A stretch of DNA of 64,000 nucleotides from Prunella strophiata. Lineage: Eukaryota; Chordata; Aves; Passeriformes; Prunellidae. The notes below the pieces were generated by a model. The model was not told the origin of the DNA and made no database searches. It saw nothing but the letters and a program-made list of their open reading frames with translations. The DNA lies in NCBI GenBank assembly GCA_036583965.1, contig JAZBQD010000027.1, positions 5,412,187 to 5,476,186 on the forward strand. Direction: 5' to 3'. Below, one piece after another: positions 1 through 12,600 of this stretch (position 1 is its first letter; each line of letters begins with the position of its first letter). Both the position numbers and the translations under genes were made by a program.

Positions 1-1350
1 GTTCTTTACACCAGCAGGTCTTTTTTGTTCCAGTCCCTGACAAGCATTTGTGCCTCTGCCTTTGGGAATTCTGTCTTAAACATTTCTCTTTAGTTGAGAA
101 AAGTCTTTTCAGAGAAATGCCAATGTTTCTTGTGATTAATTATTGAAGAAATTGGCTTTTATTTTCAGTTTAACTGTGGAATTTTTGTCAGGCTCATTAA
201 AGTGCCAAGTCCTCACTTGTTTAAGAGAATAAGCATCTGTAAGAGGAGTGGAGGGCAGTGGAGGAGTGCTGAGCTACACATCATCAGTATTTCTGTACAT
301 ACCCTTCAGAAGGGGCCTGCATCTTCCATATGTGTTTTCAGATATCATCCCATTCATGTGAAACAACCAAAAAATGGGCAAAATTAAAGGACTGGCTTCT
401 CTTCAGTCAAATGTGCATCTACTATCAATCCCAAATGGATTAAACTCCAAACTTCAAATTTATTTCCCTTAGCTCCAGGTTGTTACTTTTCAACACAAAT
501 AAATTTGTTGTAGATGGGAACAACAGCTTAGACCAAACTTTGCACTTAAATATCCAGTTTGTTATGAGGATATTGACTTTGGTTTGCTCACTGCAAAAAA
601 GGCAGAGCACCAAGAGAAATGCTTAGTCCTTTAATGTTTCAGCACTTAATTCACCAGTCACAAAGAAAAGTGTTCTGAAGGCCATGGAGCTCTGGCTTAA
701 TGTAAAACTAAGGTCCAGAACAATTAATACAATCAACAACAACCAGTTCAGTCAGAACTTCTGCAAACATTAGAATCGTTCATGAATATTTGACTAAAAT
801 GGTTATTTCTAAAAATGCAAATCCATTTCAATTCACTTCTCACTTATTATTCAGTACTCTACTCCTAACACATTTATATCTTGTAAAATGTTCCTCAGCA
901 AGGAATAGAAAGATAGCTAAAAAATCTGCTTTTCTGACAAAACAGTTTTGTAAGCTGTAAAATATACAGCAGCTCTGTTTAATGGGTAGCATTCTAAAAC
1001 AGTGAATTAAATTTGCTACTTGATGTTGCTCACACACATGAAAAATTAACCACCTATTGGAAAATATCTTATTTTCCCAATCAGGACACTAAAACCAGCC
1101 TCTCAAACATGAGCTTAATTATGTAAATATACACAGCACCTATTCACACAGATAGTATTCCCTGAGGATATATCACTCTGTGGAGAATTAAAAATTAATT
1201 TTTGGTGATCCAGAAATTATCCTTAGAGAAGATACCAGTCTGGCCTCTTAGTTTTAGTTACAGCTCAGGTTAAACAATTTTATCACCAGTCACTCAAAAA
1301 CTTAGTGAAGATTATTCACTCTAAACACAGTTTGATTATTTTACCTGCTC

Positions 1351-1455
1351 AGCAACCTGGTCTAGTGGAAGATGTCTCTGCCCATGGCAGGAGGGTTGGA
1401 TTAGATGACCTTTTGAAGGTCCCTTCCAACCCAAACCATTCTGTGATTCTGTGAC
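1351..1455 (+). mobile_element. CR1 LINE 3'-end fragment
   Basis: The words GGTCTAGTGGAAG, CCCATGGCAGGAGGGTTGGA, GGTCCCTTCCAACCCAAACC and the terminal ATTCTGTGATTCTGTGA are hallmarks of the CR1 3' end in birds. This is a 5'-truncated, dead copy; no reverse transcriptase is visible. Confidence 0.88.
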
Positions 1456-3467
1456 AAAATCCAGCTCACACAAAGTCAGACACTTCTGATGCATCAGTTT
1501 GTTGTGTGTTCTCCAAAGAGTCTCACTCCTGCTCCTGCTGAGGAACTGCCTCTCCCCATCATCATACACCTGTGGTTTATGCTTTTACAAGGATTCTATT
1601 GAAAATGGTAAATTCTGCTTTGGAGTCTTCCTTACAGAGTAACACTGCTGGGATATTCCAGCTGAACATCACCTCTGTCCTTTGCCAGAGATATTTACAG
1701 TCTTATTTTCAGGATCACACACTGCTCTTCCCCTGGGGAACAAACATCTCGTACGGTTCTGAGCCTGCATTCTGATCACAGCTCAATGTACAGTTTCCCT
1801 TGTGTTTTTTTGAGAGCTAGCCTGTGTTTTTCTTGCCTCTCACTGCACATCTCTCCAAAAAAAACTAAACTCACTGGGTGAAACACTGGCCCTCCAACTG
1901 CAGTAATTTGCTTTGCAAGTTTCTGGTTTCTCCACCAAATTTATTTCTCTCAGCTGTGGCTCTCATTTAGTCAGACGTAAAAGATTTGTATTTGCAGGAA
2001 GAAAGTCTTGTGTCTGGTGTGGATGAAGTCAATCTTGTAGAACTGCTGTGCTTAAATGTATCAAAAGACATAATGTAGGAAATCACACTTGAAATACATT
2101 AAGTTGAGAAGTGAACTGTGGCCAATATTAAATACATTTGTGTGACTGATACAAGGTCCCCATTGGGTCTTTGTAGACTCTCAGTCCTATTTTCTCTGGT
2201 TTTCCCTGCTGGAGATCCCACTACACTGTGATACATTCTAGCTCTGTTTCTGCAAAGATTCTTCATTTCCTCATTCTCTCACTCAACTTTGAAAACACAA
2301 TGCCTTTTCCTTGGAAGGGAGGCTTATATTCCAGGAGAAAAAAAAAAAAAAAAAATTAAAATTGCCTTCAGTTATAACCTGCTGCTCTAGAACACTAGCA
2401 CAAGGGACACCATGCACACCAAGTCTCTACACAGGCTGTGCTTCCACAGGTTTCTATAATTTAAACAGTTCTCAGACATCATTTTTCTGCAAACATTTCA
2501 AGTCCAAAAAAGGTTAAGACCATTGGTCTGACAAAACCGAGACAAGAAGAGAATTAACTGCCTGACTTTACTCAGTAGGACTGAGGTCAGGTATTGAACA
2601 AAGCCTTCCTGACTCAGCTTCAACTACTACAGCACCCTGCCTCATGAATCACCCACTAAGAGCTAGCTTATTTACCATCTACTTAGAATCTGTATGATTT
2701 AAACACTGTAATAATCACTAATCAATTTGACAAGCTTGAGCTTAGAGGAGGAAAGCCTGAAACTTGGTATAAAAATATCTTTGACCAATTCTTTTCCTAC
2801 AGTAACACAAAGAAATTAATTTCTTTATATTGCTATATAAATATCTGTAACTCTCATGCAGAGAGGTCCTCAAAAACAGAGACCTGAAACAGAGACTCAA
2901 AATAAGAGCCATTTCACAAATGGACAGTCCTGAAGGCACAGCACTCTCCTGCTTGCAGTGCCCTTTCTTACAGCACTGGGTCCTTTCAGGAGGCAGACTA
3001 AAATTGCTTACCCCAGAAGGCAAGTGCCTTCTTGAGCTCCAGTCCTTTTTGTGGCTCCAAGAGCAGTTTGGATTATCTAGTGCACTGAAACACACATTTC
3101 ACCTCAATTTCTTCAACATAACCCACCTACGTGTTTTCTAGAGAAACTTGCTTACTTGGTTTAGACTTAGAGTAATGGAAAATTCACGCCACCCTGTTGG
3201 CAATCTGTTCCCCTGGTTAACTCTCTTCCTCTAAAATTTCACTTTTGAACTTGGAAACTGGTGTCAACAAGCCAAATTTGTTTAGCCAGTATGAAGCACT
3301 GTAAAGACATAAATTGGTCTGAAAGAGTCAGGGTTTCATTTGACCTTGAATCTTAGACTGTGAGTTCAACATGAATCAGCACAAGTCTCATTAGGGCTAA
3401 ATGTCCATTATAGCTAAGTTTAGGTCTAAGGAATCCAAAACCATGAATAACTGTGTGAAATTACTTT

Positions 3468-3491
3468 AAAAAAAAAAAAAAAAAAAAAAAA
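3468..3491 (+). repeat. Poly(A) tract, 24 bp
   Basis: An uninterrupted A run in non-coding DNA. No clear retroelement body precedes it. Confidence 0.95.
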
Positions 3492-3939
3492 GTATTTTAG
3501 GTTAAGTCTTAAATGTTTTCCTTCCCTGTTTTTATACTACAGGTTTGGTGGCTTTTATATTTAGACTTCTTAAATCGAAATAATAGTCTGAAAACATAAA
3601 CTTTTTAAATGGGTGTCAAATGTAAAGCTGTATCAAGTATGGGTAATGTCTTTTGGGCTTGTTTAATACTGTGAAAGTCAATCCCATAAATGCCATCCAA
3701 AACTTGGGTTGAACTGTCGTTATCACTCACAGGCCATCCTGCCACCATCACGGCTTGGGCTGGGCGCACACCTTCCCTGGAGCACTGGCAGAGGCTGTTT
3801 GCTCTGCCCTGGTTAACAACACGGGACCACGGGATAACCTTCTCCATGGAAATTTTCCTCTCAGCACCGCCAAGGCTGCAGAATCACGGACTATTCCCAG
3901 TTGGAAGTGGCCCACAAGGACCATGGAGCCCAGTCCAGA

Positions 3940-4400
3940 AGGGACCAGCTCATGCAGGGACAGCGCCCCAGCCCTGGAGCCGGCAGACCCCGCTCTGGGC
4001 AGCGGAGCTCACGGCAGGGCAGGTGGGGAGCGAGCAGCGCCCCAGCACGAAGCCATGGCTGGCCTCTACCCAAACCTCTGCCCACACTGAGGGAGTCCGC
4101 ACCATGGCTGCCAACCGCGACAGCAAAACTCCACGGGACTCACGACTCAACCCCCGAGCCTGTACCTGTTTGCCCAGCGGCGTTATAGGACGGTCCGTCA
4201 CCGCAGAGCCGAGGCGGGCCCAGCACAGCCGGGGGGCGCGGGGAGGAGCCGCTCCCTCAGGAGGAGCCGCTCCCTCAGGAGGCGGCAGCGCCATGGCCGC
4301 GGCCTCGCCGGCGCCCCCCAGCGGAGAGCCGGCCCCGCTCCTTCTTCTCCGGGAGTCGCTCCCAAAACTCCAAAGAAACGAATGGTGATTCTGATTTCCA
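3940..4400. promoter_or_regulatory. Orphan CpG island, no recognised gene
   Basis: A dense run of CpGs, strongest at 4150-4370, stands out from AT-rich flanks and suggests a promoter. It holds an 18-bp direct duplication (4242-4259 and 4260-4277) and a self-complementary GCCATGGC that puts an ATG in strong Kozak context on both strands. On the minus strand, 43 codons run from the ATG at 4294 to a plausible donor CAG|GTACAG (exon end 4166). On the plus strand the ATG at 4293 gives a 31-residue frame ending at 4388. I recognise neither peptide. Confidence 0.6.
4242..4277 (+). repeat. 18-bp direct duplication in the CpG island
   Basis: GGAGGAGCCGCTCCCTCA occurs twice back to back, followed by a partial third copy (GGAGGCGG). 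The unit contains the palindrome GGAGC-CGCTCC, so each copy could fold or bind a dimeric factor. The function is unknown. Confidence 0.9.
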
Positions 4401-4882
4401 TCTCCTTCCCACTGGGGCACGCCAGGTGCTTTGCGTCGGAAGGTGAAAATTGTTGTACCTCTTGACCTTTTTTTGAGGTTTGGCTCTGACTCGTTTGTGG
4501 CATTTCGTGAAAAATTGTGATGAGGTGTTTTGAGGGAAAGCAAAGCGCAGCTGGCGGCTGGGCCAGCAAGGAAGGCGATCCTTCCTTGTGTGGGCTCCGC
4601 ACATCCCCGCAAAGCTCCGGCACTGCGGTCTCCAGCCTCGCTGTGCCTTTGGGGACAGGCAGGATTGATTTGTAATCGGAACATCGGGAAGCAAAGAGCC
4701 TATTTCACAACGTGAGGCGCTCCATGAGGAAGGGATGTGAAAAATCAGCCATCTGCAGGTACACGAGGCTTTTGAATTTGTGGAATTTAAGTGTATATTT
4801 ACTGTTGGAAGAGCATGAGAAACAGTCGATTTGCACCTTGATAAGAAGAATGCATTTCTTAATGAAAAACAGAGCCTTTTGT

Positions 4883-4920
4883 AAAAAAAAAAAAAAAAAA
4901 AAAAAATTAAAAAAAAAAAA
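4883..4920 (+). repeat. Poly(A) tract, 38 bp with one TT
   Basis: 24 A, TT, then 12 A. It lies about 500 bp right of the orphan CpG island. It is not preceded by a recognisable retroelement. Confidence 0.95.
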
Positions 4921-6616
4921 TTGGAAGGTTCTTCCCAGGGAACTATGTATATGGCTGTTATTTAAACCACATTCTCTGGAAAGAAGAATTTTGTAAAAAG
5001 AAATGTTTGTATTTGCTGTAGCTTATGTGGCTTGAGCACTTTTGAGTCCCTTGTACCAGTAAGGCTATAAAACCCTGACAGTAATTATTAAATGAAACCA
5101 AAAATGCATCCACTGAAGGCAATTGTGTAAAATAAAATAAAACAAACCTGTGTGGAATCACAACTGGATCCATAGGGGATCACCCTATGCAATCAGCAGC
5201 AAGGTCACTAATGTTGCCTGGCTGAGGACAATATCCAAAGAACCAGCAAGAAGAAATGAGAAAAACGTTACAAATTGTAATTAAAATGCCAAAATAAATC
5301 TGTTTCTTGTGGGGGCTCTTTCAGGATTGTTGAAGCCGAGCTTACTTGTGTAGGATAAGATGTACCTGTAGAGGATATGTGGAAAAGTCAAAGGCACAAG
5401 GTGGGTGTGTGGTCATGGCACTGCCTGAGGCATCTGTGGTGGATCTGGAGTTCTCTCTGGGCTGTAAAAACAGGCAGGCAGTCCCTCTCTGATTTCAGGA
5501 ACACTTTCCACAAAGTCTCTCTTTACATTTGGATTTCTCCCTCACATTCTGGCAAGCTAAGCAGAGACATAACTCTGTGACTAATGCTAATGTTGCAGTA
5601 GTAAAATATTGGGAAAAAAAATGGGAAAAGCAGACCCACTCGCCTATAAGAATGATTTAATTAAAGTTTTCACTGTTCTAAAATAGTTATATTTCACATC
5701 GTAAAGAATTTTTCTGTCATGAAAACTATTTTTTTAAGGGGAAGGAGATTTTTCTTTGCTGCAAGCTGACTTTATTGGTAAGCAATTAAATATTTCTTTG
5801 GACTGCAGTTCAAAATTAATTACTCATTAATGTGGAAAAACCAGCTTTAGTCTTGCTGTGGATACAGAGGTTTCCAACTGGGTGCATCTAATTCCAAGAA
5901 GAAAAAAAAAAACTAGAAGGAGAATTATAATTACTGTCATATGAAAACCTGCTTCAGTCCAGATGTAGAAGCCAATAGCCCGAGAATGTTAACACTGAGC
6001 AGTCTGCTGCAGGAAAATGACAGATGAATCCTACATATGTTTGCAGAGTGGACACATTATACTATCCTTCTAGAATCTCTTGGGTTTGTTTTCATTTTTC
6101 TAAAGCTAAGAAAAAAAAAAAAAAGCAGAAAGCAGATCTACAATCTGAGAGATTTGAGTGTCAGTGTCACAGACACCTCTCCATAAAATCTGGATCCTAA
6201 ACTTATATACCTAACCAATGCTGTCCACTCTCTCTACCCTCACAAGGATTTCCACTGAAAGTAATGAAATTAGGTGGTGGGAGTAAATGTTAAAGAGCTG
6301 GCTCCTAATTCCAGGTTTTCTCCTTCAAGGAACAAACCTAGAGCTTGTGGCTCTGTGAGGAGCTGGGGACTTGCAGCAAGGACAGAAAGTGACAGAAGTG
6401 TCAGGAATCACACCTTCAGAAGTTCAGCTCAAGGGAGTGAAACTTCAGAAATCTGAAAATAGTGATGATGACAACTGCATATCTACAGATTTCCTACTGC
6501 AACCAGTAGCAGCTTGTATGCAGAAAGATTTCAGAAGCTAAAGGAATCCTTTCCTTTTCCTTCACAAATTTTATTAATTCAACCAAAGTCTGCGTCGCTT
6601 CAGCCTTAATAAAAAA

Positions 6617-6672
6617 CAATAAAATTCTGGGATAATTTAGGCTGGAACAAGCTCTGAGTGACTTGTCTAATC
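6617..6672 (+). mobile_element. Possible old CR1-related relic
   Basis: The string from ATTCTGGGATAATTTAGGCTGGAA through CTTGTCTAATCCAA resembles the avian CR1-type motif AATCA-TTTAGGTTGGAAAAGACCT...AGTCCAACC, but it is diverged and short. Confidence 0.35.
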
Positions 6673-7129
6673 CAAATAATTCCATTCCAATCCAAACTGA
6701 TTTCATTATCCCTAAGTCATTTATTTAAATAAATGGAGTCAGAAGAGATCACTAGAGTTTAATTATTGGAAACACTGGTTGGCACTAAGTTTGGAATTAA
6801 AATTGCTCACTTTGAAGTCCTTAAGTGCACAGTATGACAACACCAGTTGTCAAGGAATGGTTTTTTCCTTGGTTAAAAAGGACAAGCTGGGCACAAAGTG
6901 GAAGAATGAAACCTTGAATTATTCACATAAGATAGTTCATCCTGTCAGCTGGAGAGTTACCCACTTCCAATTCTCTTACCAAGTCATTTACAACTCTAGG
7001 CAGGGATAGGTGCAAGAATGTGGGGACAAGTTTGCTGAAATGTACAAGTCTGAAATGACACCACTCAGAGTTTGACTGATGACAGGATTAATCATATTAA
7101 GCAGGATTGGCCTCACTGTTTTCCCACAG

Positions 7130-7384
7130 CTGTAGGAACACAGAGTCTTAAGCTGTGCCAAGGGAAATACAGGTTGGATATTAGGGAAGAATGTTTTACA
7201 GAAAGGGTGATAAAGTTCTGCAATCCCTCTGCCTGGGGAGGTGGTGGAGTCACCATCCCTGGATGTGTTTAACAAAGCCTGGATGTGACACTGGGTGCCA
7301 GGGTCCAGTTGAGCTGCTAGGGCATGGGTTGGACTCGATGAGCTTAAAGGTCTCTTCCAACCTGGTCATTCTGTGATTCTGTGA
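7130..7384 (+). mobile_element. CR1 LINE 3'-end fragment
   Basis: About 250 bp of CR1 3' region is present. It has AGGTTGGATATTAGG, the CTGCCTGGGGAGGTGGTGGAGTCACCATCCCTGGATGTGTTTAA region (about 7228-7271), GGTTGGACTCGATGA, GGTCTCTTCCAACC and the ending ATTCTGTGATTCTGTGA. It is 5'-truncated and nonfunctional. The left border is approximate. Confidence 0.9.
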
Positions 7385-9511
7385 AAAGTCCTTGACGCTT
7401 TGCCCTGGTCACCTTCTTGTCCTTCAGGTGCATAAAGTAGCAAGGTTTGGTAATGGTTTTACAGCTGCTGTGCCACACCTTGCCATGTTCTAAAACTGAA
7501 AACTCTACTTTTAGACCCCCCACAATAATCAACTTCCCCATCTTTTCAGTTTAGTTGCCTTTTCTGTCTCTTCCTTAAACTCACTACTTCCCTCTGGAGA
7601 TGCCCATTTATCTGCAGCAATGCAGCAAGGGAGACCCTTGTGGAGTGCCAGGCCATCCTTCCACAGTAAGGGCTTTGGTTCACTTGGTGATAGTTCAGAA
7701 AGATGAAGGAAAAGGAAAAGAAGGAGTTTGACTTGGCAGTCTGGCAGCAGTCACTGGCCCAGTACAACAGAGAGCACACACTGCTGTATGTGCAGTGCAT
7801 CTGCAGTGACTGTGCATTCCAGTCAGGGAAATGGGCTGGAATCTCCCTTTGAGATTTAAGGAGTAATACAACACTGAATATGACTTTAGGAAAATATCTA
7901 GGAAGGAGCTGGTTCAAGTATTCATCCTGAACACTGCTATTTTCTTAAATCATTATGTTATAAAAGCCAAACCCTCCATCCACAGAGGAACCTGCTTTGT
8001 GGGCACTGCTGGTATTTCTGTTTGTAGATTATTTTATTTTGAAAAGAAAGAGGTATCCAGAGCTTTCCAAGCAGACAGAAGTTCTGGAACACTTCAGGGA
8101 GCAAAGACTGCTATTGTAATCTAAACTATAACAAGTTGTACATCAGATTCTTTGCTATAGATAAATGAGTTTTTATTTTTTTTTTCTCATGGCAGTTCTA
8201 AATTTGCCACTTTCACTTTTTTGCCAAAACACTGTGCTGCAAAGCATTCCAGCAGATCATCTACTACATTAAACAAAAGATAAATGTTCAGCTTAGCAGA
8301 ACTTCTTTCCTTCTTACACATATCAGAAAAGAAGTCTGTTTATTTTACTGTGCTCACCTCTACAGAAGCAGAAAGATGTAGGAAAAAAATCCTGAGGCCT
8401 AAATCTCTCTCCAGGCAAGTCTGTTACACAGAGGTGTTCAGGGCAACATATGACTTTTGGCTAGAAAAATTACATGCAGACACACATCAAACCATAACAA
8501 CAGTTTAATGCATCTTTTTTAATTATACAAAAGTCCCACCCCAATTATTCAAACATTAACAACTGATCCACTTGATACAAAACCAGTTAATCCAGGCAAA
8601 ACAGTAGAGGAATATACCATTCATTTTTAATTAAAGATTCTCATTGACAATCATAGTATGGATGGATTTGACTAATTATTATTGTAACTGGTGTTTTGTC
8701 CTGGGCTAATCTCTCCACACCTTGGCTATGCCACAGTGCACTTCCAGTACACACATGTAAAACTGTCTACAGGAGCCCTTTAGAAACAAACTACTGCTCA
8801 GTTCCAGCTGTCCTGAGTTAAACAACACTGAAATCATGGATAAATCATCAAGGACATTCAAAATGTCAGATGTGAAGCCTGTGTGACAAGAGGTGATTCC
8901 AAACAACTTTGTCCCCAACCTACACAGCAGATGCCTTAAAGGACTCAGGAACAATGTGGAGGCACCAGGCCTTTGAGCACATTCCTGCCATGCCCTTGCA
9001 GGCAGCACCCACCCTTCCCTCCCCTGCTCTGTCACCTTCTTGGGCAGCCAAGTGCATCAGCAACCCAGGCTGCCTTCTCATCCTCTCTCACAGAGTCTTC
9101 AGGCTCCACATCTCTGAACTCTTCTGTAACATTCAGAACCAGATTTCCTTTATAGCAAACTGATACAAACAACACCTTTGTGACTACTGGCATGAACATG
9201 AAAATGCTGCAGAGTGCACATGGCTCAGAGACCATGGTCTGGGAGCCAGGTAACCTCAGCAGAGGAACAAATTCAAGAGTCATAATCATTTGTTGCTTCC
9301 ACTGAAAAACCTTTTAGGAACATGGGCTTTGTAGTGCTTGGGAGGCAGAGCTGTGAGCCTGGTAGCTCCAACATTGATCATAAAGTGAGGCAGGGGATTA
9401 ATCCCCTTCTAGCTGTTGTGACTGCTCAGTGATTAAGTGTCACTCTACCCTCATTAACTAACACTCAGAAATGAAAACAGTGCTGCCTGCTCTCAGCTCT
9501 TCTCCAGCCCA

Positions 9512-9517
9512 TTTATT
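9512..9517 (-). terminator. DMRTB1 polyadenylation signal AATAAA
   Basis: The minus strand reads ACAATAAATGG, 32 nt past the stop codon. A T/GT-rich stretch (CTGTTTTCATTTCTGAGTGTT, roughly 9454-9475) follows it, as expected of a downstream element. Cleavage would fall near 9490-9500, giving a very short 3' UTR. A second AATAAA at 9548-9553 overlaps the stop codon itself. Confidence 0.6.
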
Positions 9518-9548
9518 GTGTCTAATGTACAGATTGGTCTCTTCTTGT

Positions 9549-9619
9549 TTATTCTGGGGAAGAAGGAGGTTGGCCACATTCATGAACCACCCCTGAATCC
9601 TCACTGTCAGCTTCAGTAG
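9549..9619 (-). CDS. DMRTB1: DMRTB1 exon 4 (terminal coding exon)
   Basis: This short exon has 71 coding nt, found by looking for an acceptor in phase with exon 3. It starts after CTTCATTTTAG, completes Ala253 (G|CT), and adds an acidic Ser/Pro-rich tail ending GQPPSSPE before TAA at 9549-9551. The phase fit, the pyrimidine tract and a polyadenylation signal just downstream support it. The preceding intron is 2913 bp. It has no ATG and falls below common ORF length cut-offs, so it is easily missed. Confidence 0.82.
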
Positions 9620-12600
9620 CTAAAATGAAGAATAGAAAAATGTCAGAGTTAAACAAAGAAGCAAAAACCCCAAATCCTCTGTTTCAGTTCTGTTACAACT
9701 GGAATCAATCACATTTCCACATTTGAATCTGCACTGGAATAGAAGTATGAGGCAGACACTTCTGCCCACTTACCCACAGTGAGCCTATGCCATGTCTTTT
9801 TAAACACTCCTGTGAATTCTCAAAGGCCTCAACAGACTGATTCATAATCCATTTTCAAATCCAACTAGGGATTTTTATTTTATAAAGTATTTACTTGGAA
9901 ATTTGCATTAAAAGCTCCCTCATCTCCTCGCAGGCAACCTGGGTTTTGGGTTTCTGTGGCTTGCTCTTTTAGAAAGCCAGCCATTTGCAACCAGAGTCTA
10001 CCATCAGATGCTGTACTGGCTGTTTTATTGGACATATCTTGTGTTTATTTTGTCAAATCTCTAACATGACCAGTCAATATTGCATGGAATTGTGTAACAA
10101 CACGTCTGTACTTCACACCATCCCTGTAAACTGAACTGGCCTCATTAACTCAAATCTTTCTGGAGGCATCTTCTACCCTAAGAGCATCTTTTTCAGCTAA
10201 GCCTTGGAGTTTTTCATTTTTTGTTTTTATCTGAGATTTCCTTCCAGGCAGAGATCACAGACACTTCTCCTCACCAGCTGTTACCCTGCTAGGGCTTTCT
10301 ACATCCCTCTTCCTGCAACAGTTTTGCCAGAAAGCCCATTTCACTCAGTTCTGGAGGTTTCTGGAGAAAGGATGTTCCCAAGTTTAACTGCAGGTTGGAG
10401 TCAGTTCCATTTGAAAAAAAAAAAAAAAAGACATTATGCAATCCTAACACATCCTTATGCATTACACATTACAGCTTTTCTCTTTCTTCATGCATCTTGA
10501 ATTCCAGAAAGAATTTATTAGTTTCACTCTTGCCTTTACATCTGCATCTTCTGCTGCCAGGCTATTTTGTATGACCTCATGCAGAATTATCCCCCCTCAC
10601 TGGGTTACAATTGCAAATTCCTACATATCCTGGAGCACAAATGCTGTGCAGTAGAATTCATTTCTACTTTCTCCACAGCACTAAGGAAACTGGATTGTTC
10701 TCTGAGCAACACAATCCATGATGCATTGTTTCCTATGGCACTGTGCCTGGGCTGTGATTTCCCTGGTGTGTAAGGGCTGAGGTCATTAGATGGCATTTTG
10801 CTCCCTGGGGGAGGCTGCTCTACTGGTGTTTCTTCTCTCTCCAGTTGCCTGTTTTCATCAGTTTTTGGCCAGTACAACTTCACTCTACCACTGCAGGCTG
10901 ATTTCCTCTGTTTCCCTCATGCACTGCTGTAACTTCACCATGTCCCCCATGTTTGTGTGCTTACTCCCAGTTCCTTCCCTTCCCTCAGAGTCCAACAGAA
11001 AAGCTACAGCTCCCTACATGTTCTCTGCCACTGCAGCATTCCCCAGATTTCTGTCCCCTCCAAATCACAAAGCCCATTAATCCTCACACACCCTTCCTGA
11101 TTTGCAGCCCTTGTTTTCCTCTCTCCCCTCCAACTCAGCCCCTACTACTTCACCTCCAGCACACCAGGATCTCCTACACACTGCCTTTATCAGTATCTTA
11201 CAATAACTTCACATTTCTACAGTGTCTGTACACCCCCACCCTGCCATATTCTCCACATTCCCCTTGTCCAGCATCTTCCTGCTTCCTTTTCTTTGCCTTT
11301 CCAGCCAGACAAGGAGCAGGGATGCCTCCAGTGCTCAGGGGATCTGTCCCCACTGCTGGGGATGTGTCCCCACTGCTGGGCTGACTGGCTGGCACTTGGT
11401 GGCTGGCTCAGGGACACACAGCCCAGTCAGGGACTGAGTGCATGGGGACAGCCAGCTCAACACCACGACATGGCTGCAAGCAAATGCTTCAGTGGGAGGC
11501 ATCTGCTTCCCTTGCACATCAATATTGTGTAGGCATGTGATCACAACAGATATGTTTGGCTGAAAATAGCTAATGGGTTGAAGAGTTATGAGAGGACTGA
11601 CATTACCAGAAAATGAGGCTGCACGAGCCTTATGTTGTGAGAAATCAGGCCAAAAAACCCAGTTTATATTTTGTCCCACATAACCACCACCATCATCATC
11701 TTTTCAGTTCAGATGAGATCATTCTACTTCTCTTATTTCTCCTCTCTCTTGATTTTTCAGGGGGTGATTATTGTAATCTATTTAATAAACAGTTTGCTTA
11801 ATGATTTTTTTGGTTTTATGTTCAAGAAGAGAAAGAAAGTTGTATTTATTCATCTGCATTTTTAAAAATTAAAAAAAAATTAAAAACTGGCTATATACAC
11901 ATCCAGTATTAGTGGTTAATTCTCTGAGCAGCTCTACCCTCTTGTGGTCACAGCTTAGCTGCAGCCAAATAAAAAACTTGTGAATATAATCACAAATATG
12001 TCCACATGTAGGCACACTACATGAAAGAGACCTAAAATAGAGGGGCACAAAGACAGAAATTTATAATCCTGTGGGGATCATAGATTTTGAAGATTCAATC
12101 TTTCTTTTCCAGCAATTAAAATCTAGGATTTTCATATGAGCAAGAAATTTTGTATTATTCGTGGTGTTAGTCTGCATTATTTTCTAACAATTTGTTTAAA
12201 TTGAAATACAGCCAATTAATTTTTAAGATATGCCCTGCACACTAGCTATGCAGAGAAATATTTTCTTTTTGAGCACATCAACAGATTATTTTCTGGAATT
12301 GTTCTGAGTCCTAGGGCCTTTGACATCTGCCTGAGATTGAGGTAGATCAGCTGGAAAGCCCAGGCATGCCAGGCTGCCTCCCCTGGGTCAGAGCCCTACA
12401 GTCTGGCCCAGGAGTCAGGACTTCAGGCCTGGCTTCAATCACAGAGGGCAAAACCAGCTGGGATCAGGGTCTCTTGGGTTTCCAGCTCTGTGGTTAGATA
12501 TTGAAACCAGGTTAACAGTGACTCTCCCTTACCATGGACTTCCTTGGTTGTTTCAGCCAGGATGTTCAGTGAAACTGGAGCTGGGATGTAATGAATCCCT

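Larger units (their letters stand above)
1..3939. other. Non-coding flank left of the CpG island
   Basis: AT-leaning DNA with only chance short frames. It holds one CR1 fragment (1351-1455) and A runs at 2338-2356 and 3468-3491. Human synteny would place GLIS1 on this side, converging on DMRTB1, but I found no C2H2 zinc-finger or GLIS1 C-terminal codons. Confidence 0.6.
4401..9490. other. Intergenic DNA between the orphan CpG island and DMRTB1
   Basis: No gene is recognised. It holds the 38-bp A tract, a CR1 relic (6.6 kb) and a good CR1 fragment (7.1-7.4 kb). Frames near 7.55-7.9, 8.3-8.5 and 8.7-9.3 kb show no domains. Confidence 0.6.

Noticed and set aside
3950..4684. 244-codon minus-strand frame over the orphan CpG island
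   Set aside because: No family resemblance; most of its length lies in GC-rich DNA. Only the part ending at the donor near 4166 is kept as a candidate.
1..9490. GLIS1 exons expected from human synteny
   Set aside because: I searched for C2H2 finger codons and the known C-terminal words and saw none. The gene may lie beyond the left edge.
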